DNA of 64,000 bases from Polyangium sp. y55x31. GTDB lineage: Bacteria; Myxococcota_A; Polyangia; Polyangiales; Polyangiaceae. This document shows, one piece after another, positions 8,788-18,050 of the stretch. The first letter of the stretch is position 1; every line of letters begins with the position of its first letter. The stretch covers positions 36,008 through 100,007 of the forward strand of contig NZ_JARZHG010000041.1 in the NCBI RefSeq assembly GCF_029946505.1, in the 5' to 3' direction. Under the pieces are notes generated by a model. That model searched no databases. It worked only from the letters and a program-made list of their open reading frames with translations, and had not been told where the DNA came from. The position numbers were made by a program, and so were the translations under genes.

Positions 8788-9402
8788 TCACGGCACGGTC
8801 GGGACGAAGTCGACCGGGCTCGTCGGGGCGCCGTTGTGCAGGACGCCGTTGCCGAACCAGTACACGAAGCGCGGCTGCGCCACGCCGTCGATGAGGACCT
8901 CGAGGCGGAGGATCGCGCCGGGCGTCGTGCTGATCTCGATCGCGTCGAAGTCCACGCCCGTATCGACGTGCATGTCGACCGTCCCCGCGGCCTCGTTGAC
9001 GTTCACGTGGTCGGCGCCTTCGAGGTCATCCGTCGTGATCGCGTCGATCGTCGAGCTCGTGTCGACGGACATGAAGACGTCGATCGGGCAAACCACGCCG
9101 GAGAAGTTCGTGTCGCAGGTCGTCCAGACCCGGTACACGCCGTTCGAGTAGTACTCGACGAACACTCCCACGCCGTCGCCCGGGACTGCGTCGAGCTGGA
9201 CATCGGTCTCGATGCTCATCTCCATCGGCTGCTCCGGGGGCCGCGGGCCGCCGTTGTCGATGATCACCGTATCGTCATCGTCGTCGTCGACGATGATGCA
9301 TCCCGTCGTGGTGCTCCCCAGGCCGACGCAGGCGACGAGCCCGAGAACGGCCGGCCACACCGTAAGTGAACCAAGCTTCACGTTGCGTAGAAAAGAAGGC
9401 AT
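8788..9402 (-). CDS. Secreted/lipoprotein-like protein of unknown function with acidic linker
   Basis: A 204-residue protein. ATG 9402 was chosen because it is preceded by AGGAG at a good distance and starts a hydrophobic signal segment. The signal ends near GSTTTGC; a Cys follows but the residue at -3 is Thr rather than Leu/Val/Ile, so lipidation is possible but atypical. Directly after it is a run of six Asp (IIVDDDDDD). The remaining ~150 residues look like a beta-sandwich rich in Asp, Thr and Val with two spaced Cys that could form a disulfide. I do not recognise a family. It lies in the same direction as the DUF6600-like gene 52 bp upstream and may share its promoter. Confidence 0.6.
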   Translation of the reverse strand: MPSFLRNVKLGSLTVWPAVLGLVACVGLGSTTTGCIIVDDDDDDTVIIDNGGPRPPEQPMEMSIETDVQLDAVPGDGVGVFVEYYSNGVYRVWTTCDTNFSGVVCPIDVFMSVDTSSTIDAITTDDLEGADHVNVNEAAGTVDMHVDTGVDFDAIEISTTPGAILRLEVLIDGVAQPRFVYWFGNGVLHNGAPTSPVDFVPTVP

Positions 9403-9454
9403 CGGGCGTGCTCCTGTTCGGCGGTTTCGCAAGAGACGGGCCAAGATCCGCGGG

Positions 9455-10834
9455 CTACCGCCCTCGTCGCGGCGACGGCGAGAACGAGCGCGACGGCGAC
9501 GACGAACGCGACGGCGACGACGACGAACGCGACGGCGAGATCGAGGGTCGCGACGGCGAGACCGAGGGGCGCGACGGCGAGACCGAAGGCCGCGAGGTCG
9601 AGGGGCGCGACTCCGTCGACGGGCGCGACTCGGTGGCGGGCCGCGAGGGCTTCGGCGAGGAGACGGCCGGCCTCGAGGGCGAGACCGCGGGGCGCGACGG
9701 CGACGCGCTCGGCGTGGAGACCTCGCCGCGACCACCACGCACCTCACGCGGGCTGACCTCGCCGCGCGGGCTGCGATCGACCTGCACGCCGCGGCCTTCC
9801 GCGTGCGCGCCCTGGGCCCTGGAAACGGACGGCGCGGCGACGAGCCCGCGCGACGGCGCCGGCATCGTCTTCGCTTGCGCCGTCGTGCTGCGGCGCGAAT
9901 AAGCGACCGCGCGCGCGTCGGGCGCCGAGCGTTTTTCCGGGGCCGCACCGGAGGGGATCTTCGCCTCGGCGAGCGTGGGCGAAGCCGGGCGATACGACGA
10001 ACGCGCATGCGCGCCGCCGCCGCCGCCCGCCGACGGTTGGGCCGGGCGATACGGACGCGAATGCGCGCCGATGCGGCGAACGACGTCGCGATCCCGCACG
10101 ACGTACGTGTGCACGTGGCGGTGGAAGACGTAGCTCGACGGGCAGAACACGAACGCCGACGACGGCGTCACCCACACGTTCACTGCGGAGCCGCCGAACC
10201 AGTACCAGCTTGGCGCCATCGGAGCCCAGCCGATGTAGCCATAATCCGTCATGCGCCACGTGACCCACGCGGGCGCATACACGCGGCCCGGGATCCAGCC
10301 CCAGCCGCGGCCGCCGATCCAGGTCCAGCGACCGTAATGGAACGGGATGTAGCCCCAGTCGTAATCGCTGACCCACATCCAGTTGCCGTCGACGTCGAGC
10401 TCCCAGTGGCCCGCCGTCTGATACGGCGCAAAGTCTGCGCCGACGACGCTCGCGCTCGGCACCCAGACCGTGCCGTACGTCGAATCGTCGACCCACGTGC
10501 CGTAGGACGCCAGCGGCTCGCGGAAATCGTTGAGCGCCGCGGGATCCGTGTCGACGTATTCATCGGCCGACACCGACACGCTGACTTGCGCGTCCACGGC
10601 TTGCGTGGGCTGGAAGCCGTCGGCGTTCGGGGCGGCGGCCTCCTCGGGCGCGTCGCTCGTCCAGCCCTGGGGCAGGCCCGCGGGTGTATCCGCGTGGACT
10701 GCCATGGGTGTGAACGAAAGTGCAGCCGCGAGGAGCGACAGCGCGACGGAAGTGAAGCGACGCCCTGGCAAGGCGGGCCGGGGCGCGGGGCGATCGTTGC
10801 GGGGCGACGTCTCGGCAAAGCGCATGGCGTTCAT
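9455..10834 (-). CDS. DUF6600-like Trp-rich secreted protein with Ser-Pro-Arg repeat tail
   Basis: A 459-residue protein with a signal peptide (AVHA-D cleavage near residue 48). Residues ~105-250 contain repeated Trp-rich units: YGTWV, YGTVWVP, GHWELDVDGNWMWVSDYDWGYIPFHYGRW, YGYIGWAP and WYWFGG. These are the hallmark of DUF6600 proteins (YXWWVP-type), which are exported in Proteobacteria and Acidobacteria; their role is unknown. The C-terminal ~200 residues are low complexity: Arg/Ala/Ser-rich, then near-perfect SPSRP(S/A)V repeats ending in SPSPRRGR, very basic and probably disordered, able to bind acidic polymers or DNA. ATG 10834 follows a GAGGT site. The next in-frame ATG, nine bases later, is an equal candidate. 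The repeats also make the opposite strand look open; those frames are shadows. Confidence 0.75.
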   Translation of the reverse strand: MNAMRFAETSPRNDRPAPRPALPGRRFTSVALSLLAAALSFTPMAVHADTPAGLPQGWTSDAPEEAAAPNADGFQPTQAVDAQVSVSVSADEYVDTDPAALNDFREPLASYGTWVDDSTYGTVWVPSASVVGADFAPYQTAGHWELDVDGNWMWVSDYDWGYIPFHYGRWTWIGGRGWGWIPGRVYAPAWVTWRMTDYGYIGWAPMAPSWYWFGGSAVNVWVTPSSAFVFCPSSYVFHRHVHTYVVRDRDVVRRIGAHSRPYRPAQPSAGGGGGAHARSSYRPASPTLAEAKIPSGAAPEKRSAPDARAVAYSRRSTTAQAKTMPAPSRGLVAAPSVSRAQGAHAEGRGVQVDRSPRGEVSPREVRGGRGEVSTPSASPSRPAVSPSRPAVSSPKPSRPATESRPSTESRPSTSRPSVSPSRPSVSPSRPSISPSRSSSSPSRSSSPSRSFSPSPRRGR

Positions 10835-11072
10835 GATGATGGGACCTCGTCGAAGCAGTTGCCAGAGCGGAAGCGCTCGTCGCTACGGTCTTGCAAGCGT
10901 CGTTCCGCGTCGTGATCCCTTGGACGGGCGAGGGGCGGGATCGTTTCTGCGCCTCGTGATCTCGGCCCGCGGTGCGCTCCCGAGGTCGGGGCGCGAACCT
11001 GCCTGCGCAGGATCTTCGTTCCGATGCAGGTCCCAGTTCCAACACGCCCGGCAGTGCATGTAAGGTGGCCCC

Positions 11073-12644
11073 GTGCGTGCACGGCAAGGATGGGCAGGGC
11101 TCTTCGCGTTCGCGATGGGCTTTTCCCTCGCGGGCGCTTCATCGGCCCAGGAAAACAAGGCCCGTCTCGACGAGGGCATCCGCATCGACCAGCTCCAGCC
11201 GGCCTCGCCGGAGAGCCCCTTCCTTCGTGCGCTCGGGCCTCACGAGAAGGGCGCGAACACCATCGAGTTCGCGTTCGGCCTGTCGTTCGACTACGGCATG
11301 GGGCTGCTCAAGGCCGTCACCATCGACGGACAAGGTGGCGAGACCGTCGCGGCGACGCCCGTCCAGAATGCGCTGCTCGCGCACGTCGGCGGCTCGATCA
11401 CGCCGCTGCCCTGGCTCACGGTCGACCTCGCGCTCCCCGTCGGGCTCTTCATCAACGGCGACCTCGAGCAGCCGTTCGACCGGTACGGAGTGACAATCCG
11501 TCAGCCCGAGACGTTCGGCGTCGGAGACCTGCGCGCCGGTCTGCATTTCCGTCCGGTCGATACGAAGGCGTTCACGTTCGTTGCTGGCGCAAGGTTCTGG
11601 GCGCCGGTCGGATCGACGGCGTCGTTCCTGTCGGACAAGAGGCTTCGCGCGGAGGTGGATCTCGGCGTCGCGAGCGAGAAGGACCGGCTGCGGTGGGGTT
11701 GCACGGCGTTCGTGTCGCCGCTGTTCTTCATCGACGTGGCCGGCTCCGACGGTGAGCGGATCGCGCTCGCATGCGCCGCGCAGTTCCGGGCGGCGTCGTT
11801 CCTGTGGGTCGGGCTCGAGCCGAGCTTCGCGATGTTCAACCAGACCCACGCGTCCGTGGATGCGGGCAAGGAACCTCCGAGCTCGATCGATCTGCAGATC
11901 GAGCCGCTCGCGTCGGTGCGCATGGCGTTCGGCGGGATGCAGATCGGCTTGAGCGGCGGTCCCGGGTTCGGCGGCGCCGCGGGCGCGCCGGGCTTCCGCG
12001 GCGTCCTGAGCCTCGCGTACGTCGGCGGGGGACGACCCAAGCCCGTCGCGCCCAAGGGCCCGCCCGATCAAGACCTCGACAAGATCCCCGACGCCGAGGA
12101 TGCCTGCCCGGCCGAGGCGGGGCCCGAGAACGCGGATCCGAAGAAGCGTGGCTGCCCGTCGAGCGACAAGGACGGCGACGGCATCAACGACGAAGAGGAC
12201 GCTTGCCCGCAGAGCCCGGGCGTCAAGCACGCGAGCGCGGAGGCGAACGGTTGCCCGGACGTCGACAACGATCAGCTCCCGGAGCCCGTGGACAAGTGCC
12301 CCGTGGAGCCGGGTCCGGCGCCCGAGGGCTGCCCGAAGTACGCGCGGCTCAAGGGTGAATCGTTCGAGATCAAACCGCCGATCAAGTTCAGCACGGGCGA
12401 TCAGCTCACGCCCGAGGGGCAGGCGGCGCTCGAGGAGATCGCGGCGACGATGCGCGCGAACCCGAAGATCGAGCAGGTCAGCGTCTCGCTCGGCACGAAG
12501 GGCGTGAGCGCGGATCTGAGCGATCGGCGGGCGCAGGCGATCATCTTCGTGTTGCGATCGGGCAGCCTCGACTCGAACCGCTACGAGCTCGTCCTGCGCG
12601 ACGACCTCCGCGCGGGCACGGTCCAGGCGCGCATCATCAAGTAG
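11073..12644 (+). CDS. Outer-membrane barrel protein with thrombospondin type-3 repeats and OmpA-like C-terminus
   Basis: A 523-residue protein from GTG 11073 with a signal peptide (ASSAQ cleavage near residue 26). Residues ~30-320 have alternating hydrophobic strands with Gly/Asp turns, consistent with an outer-membrane barrel. Residues ~335-425 contain three calcium-binding TSP3-type units (DQDLDKIPDAEDACP, DKDGDGINDEEDACP, DVDNDQLPEPVDKCP). The last ~90 residues resemble an OmpA-like peptidoglycan-binding domain: a GESFEIKPPIKFSTGDQLTPEG segment, then ADLSDRRAQAIIFVLRSG in place of the usual NxxLSxxRAxxV, so the motif is degenerate. It would span the outer membrane and tether to the wall. 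The next gene follows after 4 bp, so an operon is likely. Confidence 0.75.
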   Translation: MRARQGWAGLFAFAMGFSLAGASSAQENKARLDEGIRIDQLQPASPESPFLRALGPHEKGANTIEFAFGLSFDYGMGLLKAVTIDGQGGETVAATPVQNALLAHVGGSITPLPWLTVDLALPVGLFINGDLEQPFDRYGVTIRQPETFGVGDLRAGLHFRPVDTKAFTFVAGARFWAPVGSTASFLSDKRLRAEVDLGVASEKDRLRWGCTAFVSPLFFIDVAGSDGERIALACAAQFRAASFLWVGLEPSFAMFNQTHASVDAGKEPPSSIDLQIEPLASVRMAFGGMQIGLSGGPGFGGAAGAPGFRGVLSLAYVGGGRPKPVAPKGPPDQDLDKIPDAEDACPAEAGPENADPKKRGCPSSDKDGDGINDEEDACPQSPGVKHASAEANGCPDVDNDQLPEPVDKCPVEPGPAPEGCPKYARLKGESFEIKPPIKFSTGDQLTPEGQAALEEIAATMRANPKIEQVSVSLGTKGVSADLSDRRAQAIIFVLRSGSLDSNRYELVLRDDLRAGTVQARIIK

Positions 12645-12648
12645 GATC

Positions 12649-14355
12649 ATGGCTCGAGCGAAGGCTGCTCTGTCCCGCGGCGCGCTCGCGCTCGTCGCGG
12701 CGGCAGCCCTCTTGGGGCATGCACGAGCGCTCTCGGCGGGGTTCGTCTTCGATGATCGCGGGGCGATCCTGGAGAACCGGGTCGTGCAGGGCGACCTCGA
12801 TGTCGGTGCGCTCCTCGGCTCGGATTTCTGGGGGCGTCCGCCTGGCGAGGGGCCGGGGACGTGGCGGCCGCTCGTGGTGCTGTCGTTCTGGCTGAACAAG
12901 CACATCACGGGCGGGTTTCACGAGACGAACCTCGTGCTTCACGCGGCGACCTCGGTGGTGCTCGCGCTCGCGCTCGCTCGGCACACGGGGCGGACCCTGT
13001 TCGCCGTCGTCGCGGCCATGGTGTTCGGCGTGCTCGGCGTGAGCACGGAGGCCGTGGTGGGGCTCGTGGGGCGCGCGGACGTGATGGCGGCAGGGTTCGC
13101 GTGGCTCGCGTGGTTCGTCGCGGGGCCCGCGGACGAACCCGCGAAGCCTCGGAGCACCTTGTGGGCGGCGCTCGCATTCGCGGGGGCGCTCGCTTCCAAG
13201 GAGTCCGCGATCGTCTATCCGCTGTTCCTTTTCCTCGCCGATCGGCTGCTCTCGCCGCCGGGGCGCGCGCCGCGGATCCTTTCGACGCGGTACGGCTCCC
13301 TCGTCGCCGCGGCGGTTCTCGTGATCGCGTTGCGTACGGTGGCCTTCGCGCCGCCGCTCGACGCGGTTTCGCGCGATCTCCAGGCAAACCCGCTGCTCGC
13401 CGAGGGATGGGGGCCGCGGATCTGGACCTCGATGCGGCTGTTCGCCCTGGCGCTCGGCAAGATCGTCCTGCCCGTGGGTTTGTCAGCGGACTATTCGTAC
13501 GCTGCGATCCTGCCCGAGCACAGCCCGTTCGCGTTGCCCGTGCTCCTCGGGGCGCTCGCGCTCGTGGGCCTCGTCGTTCTTTCGATCCGCCTGCGCCGGC
13601 GAGAGCCGTTGCTCGCGCTCGCGGCCGTGATGGTGCTCGTGCCGTGGATCGTCGCGAGCCAGCTCCCGTTCGTGCTCCCGACGATCTTCGCCGAGCGTTT
13701 GCTTTATCTGCCAGCCGCGGGGTTCGCGCTCGGGATCGCGCGGCTCGGCGAGTGGATGCTGGAGCGAACGCCGGGCACGCTCGCTTCGCCGGCAGCGTCC
13801 GCGGGGAAGGGGAAGAAGCGCGCGGCGCAGAAGCGGCCGAAGGCGGATCCGGCGCACGTGCGCTCGTTCGTGCTCGTTCTCGCGCCCGTGATGCTCGGCA
13901 ATCTGGCGCTCGCGTGGAGCCGCGCCGCGGACTGGGCGAACGACAAGACGCTGTTCGCGTCGGCGATCGAGGTCGTGCCGAGGTCGGCGCGGGCGCATCA
14001 CAATTACGGTTCGGCGCTGCTCAACGAGGGCAAGTCGGCCGCGTCGATCGCGTCGTTCGAGCGCGCCGCCGAGATCCTTCCGACATGGTCCGAGCCACAC
14101 GCGCAGCTCGGGGTGGCGATGCTCGACACGGGGCGCGCACGCGAGGCCGAAGAGCACTTCCGCAAGGCCGTGGAGCTCGATCCGGACTCGACGAAGGCCG
14201 TCTTCAACCTCTCGGTTTTTCTCGCCCGGCAAGGCCGGCTCGAAGAGGCGCGGGCGAACCTCGCGCCCTTCGTCGAGCGTCATCCGAACCGCGCCCGCGA
14301 GGCCGCGTTGCTCCGTCAAATCGAGGGGGATCTGCGTTCTCCGCAGCGCCCCTGA
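12649..14355 (+). CDS. TMTC-like polytopic membrane protein with C-terminal TPR repeats (GT-C fold candidate)
   Basis: A 568-residue protein with ~9-10 membrane helices in residues 10-440, followed by TPR repeats at ~455-560 (clear units begin HHNYGSALLNEGKSAASIASFERAAE and PHAQLGVAMLDTGRAREAEEHFRKAVELDPDS). The first periplasmic loop carries the acidic pair FDDRGAILENRVV, the position of the catalytic Asp pair in GT-C glycosyltransferases, and the following WRPLVVLSFWLNK matches the conserved TMTC-type loop. Eukaryotic TMTC proteins are O-mannosyltransferases that use a lipid-linked sugar; bacterial relatives are uncharacterised. It starts 4 bp after the OmpA-like gene, so it might modify that or another secreted protein. 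That link is inference. A Lys/Ala-rich cytoplasmic linker lies around residues 380-400. Confidence 0.7.
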   Translation: MARAKAALSRGALALVAAAALLGHARALSAGFVFDDRGAILENRVVQGDLDVGALLGSDFWGRPPGEGPGTWRPLVVLSFWLNKHITGGFHETNLVLHAATSVVLALALARHTGRTLFAVVAAMVFGVLGVSTEAVVGLVGRADVMAAGFAWLAWFVAGPADEPAKPRSTLWAALAFAGALASKESAIVYPLFLFLADRLLSPPGRAPRILSTRYGSLVAAAVLVIALRTVAFAPPLDAVSRDLQANPLLAEGWGPRIWTSMRLFALALGKIVLPVGLSADYSYAAILPEHSPFALPVLLGALALVGLVVLSIRLRRREPLLALAAVMVLVPWIVASQLPFVLPTIFAERLLYLPAAGFALGIARLGEWMLERTPGTLASPAASAGKGKKRAAQKRPKADPAHVRSFVLVLAPVMLGNLALAWSRAADWANDKTLFASAIEVVPRSARAHHNYGSALLNEGKSAASIASFERAAEILPTWSEPHAQLGVAMLDTGRAREAEEHFRKAVELDPDSTKAVFNLSVFLARQGRLEEARANLAPFVERHPNRAREAALLRQIEGDLRSPQRP

Positions 14356-14359
14356 CGCC

Positions 14360-17300
14360 TCACTCGTCGTCGTCCCAGCTTCGACGCGCCGCCGCGTCGC
14401 CCTCGGGCGGCGGGTTGTCCCCCGTCGGGCTCGAGCTCCTGCGCAGTCGCGCGAGCTCGGCTTCCGCCATCGAGAGGCGCCGATCCGCCTCGCGCAGCCG
14501 GCCGCTCACCACACGCAAGACGCCCATCGCGATCTCGGCCGTGTCGTGCACCGCGGCGCTGAAGTCCTCGCCCGACACGCGCAGGAGCTCCACGGGTTCG
14601 AGGCTCACGGCCGTCGCCGCGCGGGGCTCGCGATCGATGATCGACGTCTCGCCGAAGACCTCGTTCGCCCCGAGCCGCACGACCTCCTTGCCCTCGACGC
14701 GTAGGCTCACCGAGCCCGAGATGATGAAGTAGAGCGCGGCGCCAGCGTCGCCTTGCCGGAAGATCACCTCGCCGCGCGGCAGGCCGAGCACCTCCGAGGT
14801 CCGCGCGAGGCCCACGAGCTCCTCGCCCGAGATCTTCGACAGGATCGGGACACGCTGCAAAAAGAGGACTTTTTCGATCGTCGTGTACATGCCGTCTCCC
14901 GCGTCGATCCCGCTCCGACCCGTCCTCGCCCAGTACGCAGCCCACCGCGCGACGACCCGATCCGGATCCGTCGCGAGGGCCCGGAGTTTTTCCTCCACAC
15001 CCTCGGCCCGCGTCTCGACCACCGCGATCGCCGCGGCCTCGCGCACGAGCGGATCGGGCGCGTCGAGCGCGAGGATCGCGTCGTTCGCGCACGCCTCGAT
15101 CCGGTGTATCGCGACCGCTTCGAGCACGAGCGCGGCGCGATACGGGTCGTTCGACTGGAGCTCGGAGCGCACGAAGGTCACGACGTCGTCCGTGCTCGGA
15201 GCCGCGCCGCCACGCGGCAAACCCTCGGCGAGCTCGAGGTAGCGCTCGAACAGCGCGACGAGCCGCGCCCCGCGCCTTCGATCGAGCAGCGATTCGAGTA
15301 CCTCGAAGGCGTTTGCCCGGAGCGAGCGATCCTTGCCGAAGACGTGCGTCCGCACGCCGGCCACGACGTCGCGCGGATACACGAGCTCGCAGAGGCGCAA
15401 GATCCGGATGAGGCCCTTGCGCAGGCGGCGCTCCACGTGCGCGTCGAGCAGCGGGCACGCGAGGCGCGGGCGCACGAGGAGGTAGGCGTCCCGCTCGCGC
15501 TCGTGCGCTCGAGCTTCCCGCTCGATGCGCTCGCGGATGGGTTCGAGCGGCGCAGGCGGCGCGCCGAGCGCGAGGCGGAGACGCGAGGCCGACGCGAGCA
15601 CCTTCTGCCGTACCCGATCGTCCGGCTCGTCCACCCGATCGAGCAGCGCGGCGAGCGCGGCGCTCGTGCCGATCCGCGACAGGAGGCGGGGGATCGCGAG
15701 CCGCACGGTCGCGTCCGCGCTCGGATCCGACAGCGTCGCCACGAGCCGCGGGATCGCGCGGTCCCCGAGCGCCACGATCGCGTTCGACGCGGCCTTTCCG
15801 AGCGTGGGATCGGCGAGCGCTTCGCAGAGGAGCGGCAGGAGCTTCGGCGCGGCCACCGTCACGGAGGCCGAGAGCGCGGCCTTTCGGACGTCCTGATCCG
15901 CGTCGGCGAGCAGCCGCGCGACCGCACGTTCGAGCTGCGGTTGTCCCACCAAACCGAGCACCCGCGCGGCCGTCACGCGTTCGGCCGGATCCTCGCTGTC
16001 GAGCAAATCTCGCAGCCGCGGCGCGCCTTCCAGCATGCCGCCGAGCCCGCCGTGCCGGAGCAGCGCCGCGATCGACGCGGCCCGCACGGCCTCGTCGTCT
16101 CCACGCGCCGCGAGCGCGCAGAGCTCTTCGTGCGCGTCCTCGCCGAGCGCGTTCGCGAGGAGCTCGACCGCGATGCCTCGGACCTCGGGATCGGGATCTT
16201 CGAGCCGCTCGCGGGCCAGCGTCGCGGCGTCGGGGTGGCCCACGACGCGGGAGGTGCGGAGCGCCGCGGCCCGCACGCGCGAAGAGGCGTGGCGCGTGAG
16301 CGCGGGCAGCGCCTCGCGGACGCGCACCGGATCGAGCTGCCGCAGCCGATCGAGGGCGAAGAGCACCTGCGGCGCGTCCAGGCTCGACAGCGCCCCGGCG
16401 AGCGCGGCCACGGCCCTGCCGCCGCGCTGGGGCATCTCCGGCGTGAGCTTGCCGCGGAGGAGCGTCCCCTGCATCGCCTCCACGTAGCCGCGACGCACGA
16501 CGAGCAGGAGCGGCAGGATCGTGAGGCCCAGCGGCAGCGTCACGTAGCCGAGCTTCGCCGCGGCCGCGATGAGCGAAGCGCCCGGCTGCGCCTCGCTCGC
16601 CGAGGGGCTGAACGCGAGGAGCAGCGCCGCGCCGACGCCGCAGCCGAGGGGCTTCATGATCGCCGACGCGAGCGTCCGCACCCGATCCCGCAGCGCCGCG
16701 GGGAACGGGAAGAAAAGGATCTGCAGCGTCACGTCGAAGATCGAGAACTGCAGCGCGTTGTCGCTCGCCTTGAGCACCGCCGCGAGCGGCATCGAGGGGA
16801 AGGCGAGCAGCAGCACCGTGCTCGTGAGGAACGCGACCGGCATCGTCGCCGCGCCGCCGAGCACGCCCGCGCGATCGAGCATGCGCGGCGTGACCACGAG
16901 CTGGACGAAGAGCCCGACCATCCCGATCACGCCGTAAAACGTGCCCATGAACCGCGCGAGCGAGTCACGGTCCGGGTACGACGTGCGGGCGATCGCCTTG
17001 AACTGGTAATCGCCGACCGTGAGGATCGTGTAGACGACGAGGATCGTCACGGCGAGGGCGCCGACGTACCGCGAGTTGAGGAGCGGCGTCTGCTCCTGCT
17101 GCTGCGCGCTCGCGCGCTCGTCGGCGCGGGTGCGCGAGGTGGCGCCGTGCCTTTGCGCGACGATGCGGCAGAGCAGGGCCACGCCGAGCAGGGCCGCGAC
17201 GAGCACGAAGATGAGGTTCTCCGCGCCGATGATGGGCGCGATCGCGCCCGCGCCGAGGCCCGAGACGACCGTGCCCGCGATGTGCCCCGCGCCGATCAGA

Positions 17301-17833
17301 CCGAAGATGCGCCGGGCGCTGCGCGCGTCGTAGAGGTCCTGCGCGATGCTCCAGGCGAGCATGCCGGTCAGGTTCGCGATGACGTCGGCCCAGATCGCGA
17401 AGATCAGGTACGCGGGCCCGATGTCCTCGCCGATGAGCACGCGGAGCAGGACGTAACTCGCGGCCGCGCCGAGCGCGAACACCGCGCCGAAGCGCGCGCG
17501 CGGCAGCTTCCGGAGCCCGCGCTCGTAGCCGAACGCCACGACGGCCGAGACCACGCCGTACGCCATCCACATCGGCGCGATCCACGTGACGGGAAAACGC
17601 GTCAAAAAGAGCGCGTCGCGCGCGGTGCGGCCGACGACGAGCAGGAGGGCCGACAGGAAGAGCAACGTCGAGAGCAGCACGACGCGCTCGACCTCGGCCC
17701 GGCTGAGGGCGATGCCGAGCAGCGACGAGGCGGCGGCGTGGCGCGCTCCATCCCGGTTCGTCGCAGGAGACCCGAGGCTTGGGCCTTCGTGCGGCAAGGA
17801 GGGGGATGCGGTCGGGGCGGGGGGTTCGGCCAC
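14360..17833 (-). CDS. Nucleotide-transporter-like (Npt/AAA-type MFS) - HEAT repeat - cyclic nucleotide-binding fusion
   Basis: A 1157-residue protein. Residues ~45-445 have about 12 membrane helices; helix 1 is followed by RTARDALFLTRFP, typical of ATP/ADP translocase-like (Npt) transporters. Residues ~460-980 are a long run of HEAT-type helical pairs, with many '-DPDxxVRxxAxxAL-' units. Residues ~1000-1115 form a cNMP-binding domain with FGETSIIDREPRAATA: the Gly-Glu and Arg of the phosphate-binding cassette are kept, so ligand binding is plausible. A short coiled-coil region and an acidic tail end the protein. The domain order suggests transport or a membrane switch governed by a cyclic nucleotide through a HEAT scaffold; the substrate is not known. 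The start is GTG 17833, with no Shine-Dalgarno but a TATACT box 15 nt upstream. Confidence 0.8.
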   Translation of the reverse strand: MAEPPAPTASPSLPHEGPSLGSPATNRDGARHAAASSLLGIALSRAEVERVVLLSTLLFLSALLLVVGRTARDALFLTRFPVTWIAPMWMAYGVVSAVVAFGYERGLRKLPRARFGAVFALGAAASYVLLRVLIGEDIGPAYLIFAIWADVIANLTGMLAWSIAQDLYDARSARRIFGLIGAGHIAGTVVSGLGAGAIAPIIGAENLIFVLVAALLGVALLCRIVAQRHGATSRTRADERASAQQQEQTPLLNSRYVGALAVTILVVYTILTVGDYQFKAIARTSYPDRDSLARFMGTFYGVIGMVGLFVQLVVTPRMLDRAGVLGGAATMPVAFLTSTVLLLAFPSMPLAAVLKASDNALQFSIFDVTLQILFFPFPAALRDRVRTLASAIMKPLGCGVGAALLLAFSPSASEAQPGASLIAAAAKLGYVTLPLGLTILPLLLVVRRGYVEAMQGTLLRGKLTPEMPQRGGRAVAALAGALSSLDAPQVLFALDRLRQLDPVRVREALPALTRHASSRVRAAALRTSRVVGHPDAATLARERLEDPDPEVRGIAVELLANALGEDAHEELCALAARGDDEAVRAASIAALLRHGGLGGMLEGAPRLRDLLDSEDPAERVTAARVLGLVGQPQLERAVARLLADADQDVRKAALSASVTVAAPKLLPLLCEALADPTLGKAASNAIVALGDRAIPRLVATLSDPSADATVRLAIPRLLSRIGTSAALAALLDRVDEPDDRVRQKVLASASRLRLALGAPPAPLEPIRERIEREARAHERERDAYLLVRPRLACPLLDAHVERRLRKGLIRILRLCELVYPRDVVAGVRTHVFGKDRSLRANAFEVLESLLDRRRGARLVALFERYLELAEGLPRGGAAPSTDDVVTFVRSELQSNDPYRAALVLEAVAIHRIEACANDAILALDAPDPLVREAAAIAVVETRAEGVEEKLRALATDPDRVVARWAAYWARTGRSGIDAGDGMYTTIEKVLFLQRVPILSKISGEELVGLARTSEVLGLPRGEVIFRQGDAGAALYFIISGSVSLRVEGKEVVRLGANEVFGETSIIDREPRAATAVSLEPVELLRVSGEDFSAAVHDTAEIAMGVLRVVSGRLREADRRLSMAEAELARLRRSSSPTGDNPPPEGDAAARRSWDDDE

Positions 17834-17848
17834 GTGGCGTGAAAGGGT

Positions 17849-17854
17849 AGTATA
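17849..17854 (-). promoter_or_regulatory. Candidate -10 element (TATACT) of the transporter fusion gene
   Basis: A perfect sigma-70-type TATACT hexamer on the minus strand sits 15 nt before GTG 17833 in an otherwise GC-rich spacer. No good -35 hexamer was found at 16-18 nt. The predicted leader is only about 9 nt and has no ribosome-binding site. Confidence 0.35.
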
Positions 17855-17898
17855 CCGTAACGAGACGGTCGCCTTGGTGGGCCATGGTGGGCGCCCGG

Positions 17899-18050
17899 CT
17901 CCCGATGTCGGGAGACGCCCGAGCCGGCAGGGTACTGATAAACTTGCGGAGCGTCTCGAATCGTCGGTCGGGCTCCCCGGAATACTGGAGGTATTCCTGC
18001 GTCGCCCTTCCTAGCTTCGAGGCGCTCGCTGCGTTTCTCAGCACCCTGCC
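17899..18050. repeat. Cluster of three inverted repeats in the spacer between menB and the transporter fusion
   Basis: The 218-bp spacer holds three separate inverted repeats: CTCCCGA/TCGGGAG at 17899-17914 (7-bp stem, 2-nt loop); GGAATAC/GTATTCC at 17979-17997 (7-bp stem, 5-nt loop); and a long-range pair GGCAGGGTACTGA (17926-17938) with TCAGCACCCTGCC (18038-18050), 12 of 13 bases complementary, enclosing the second hairpin. One or more could terminate menB transcription, as menB ends at 18052 on the minus strand. The flanking long arms look more like a small mobile palindromic element. Confidence 0.5.

Noticed and set aside
14753..17842. 1029-residue plus-strand open frame opposite the transporter fusion
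   Set aside because: Composition is Arg/Glu/His only, with no domain; the minus frame has transporter, HEAT and cNMP motifs.
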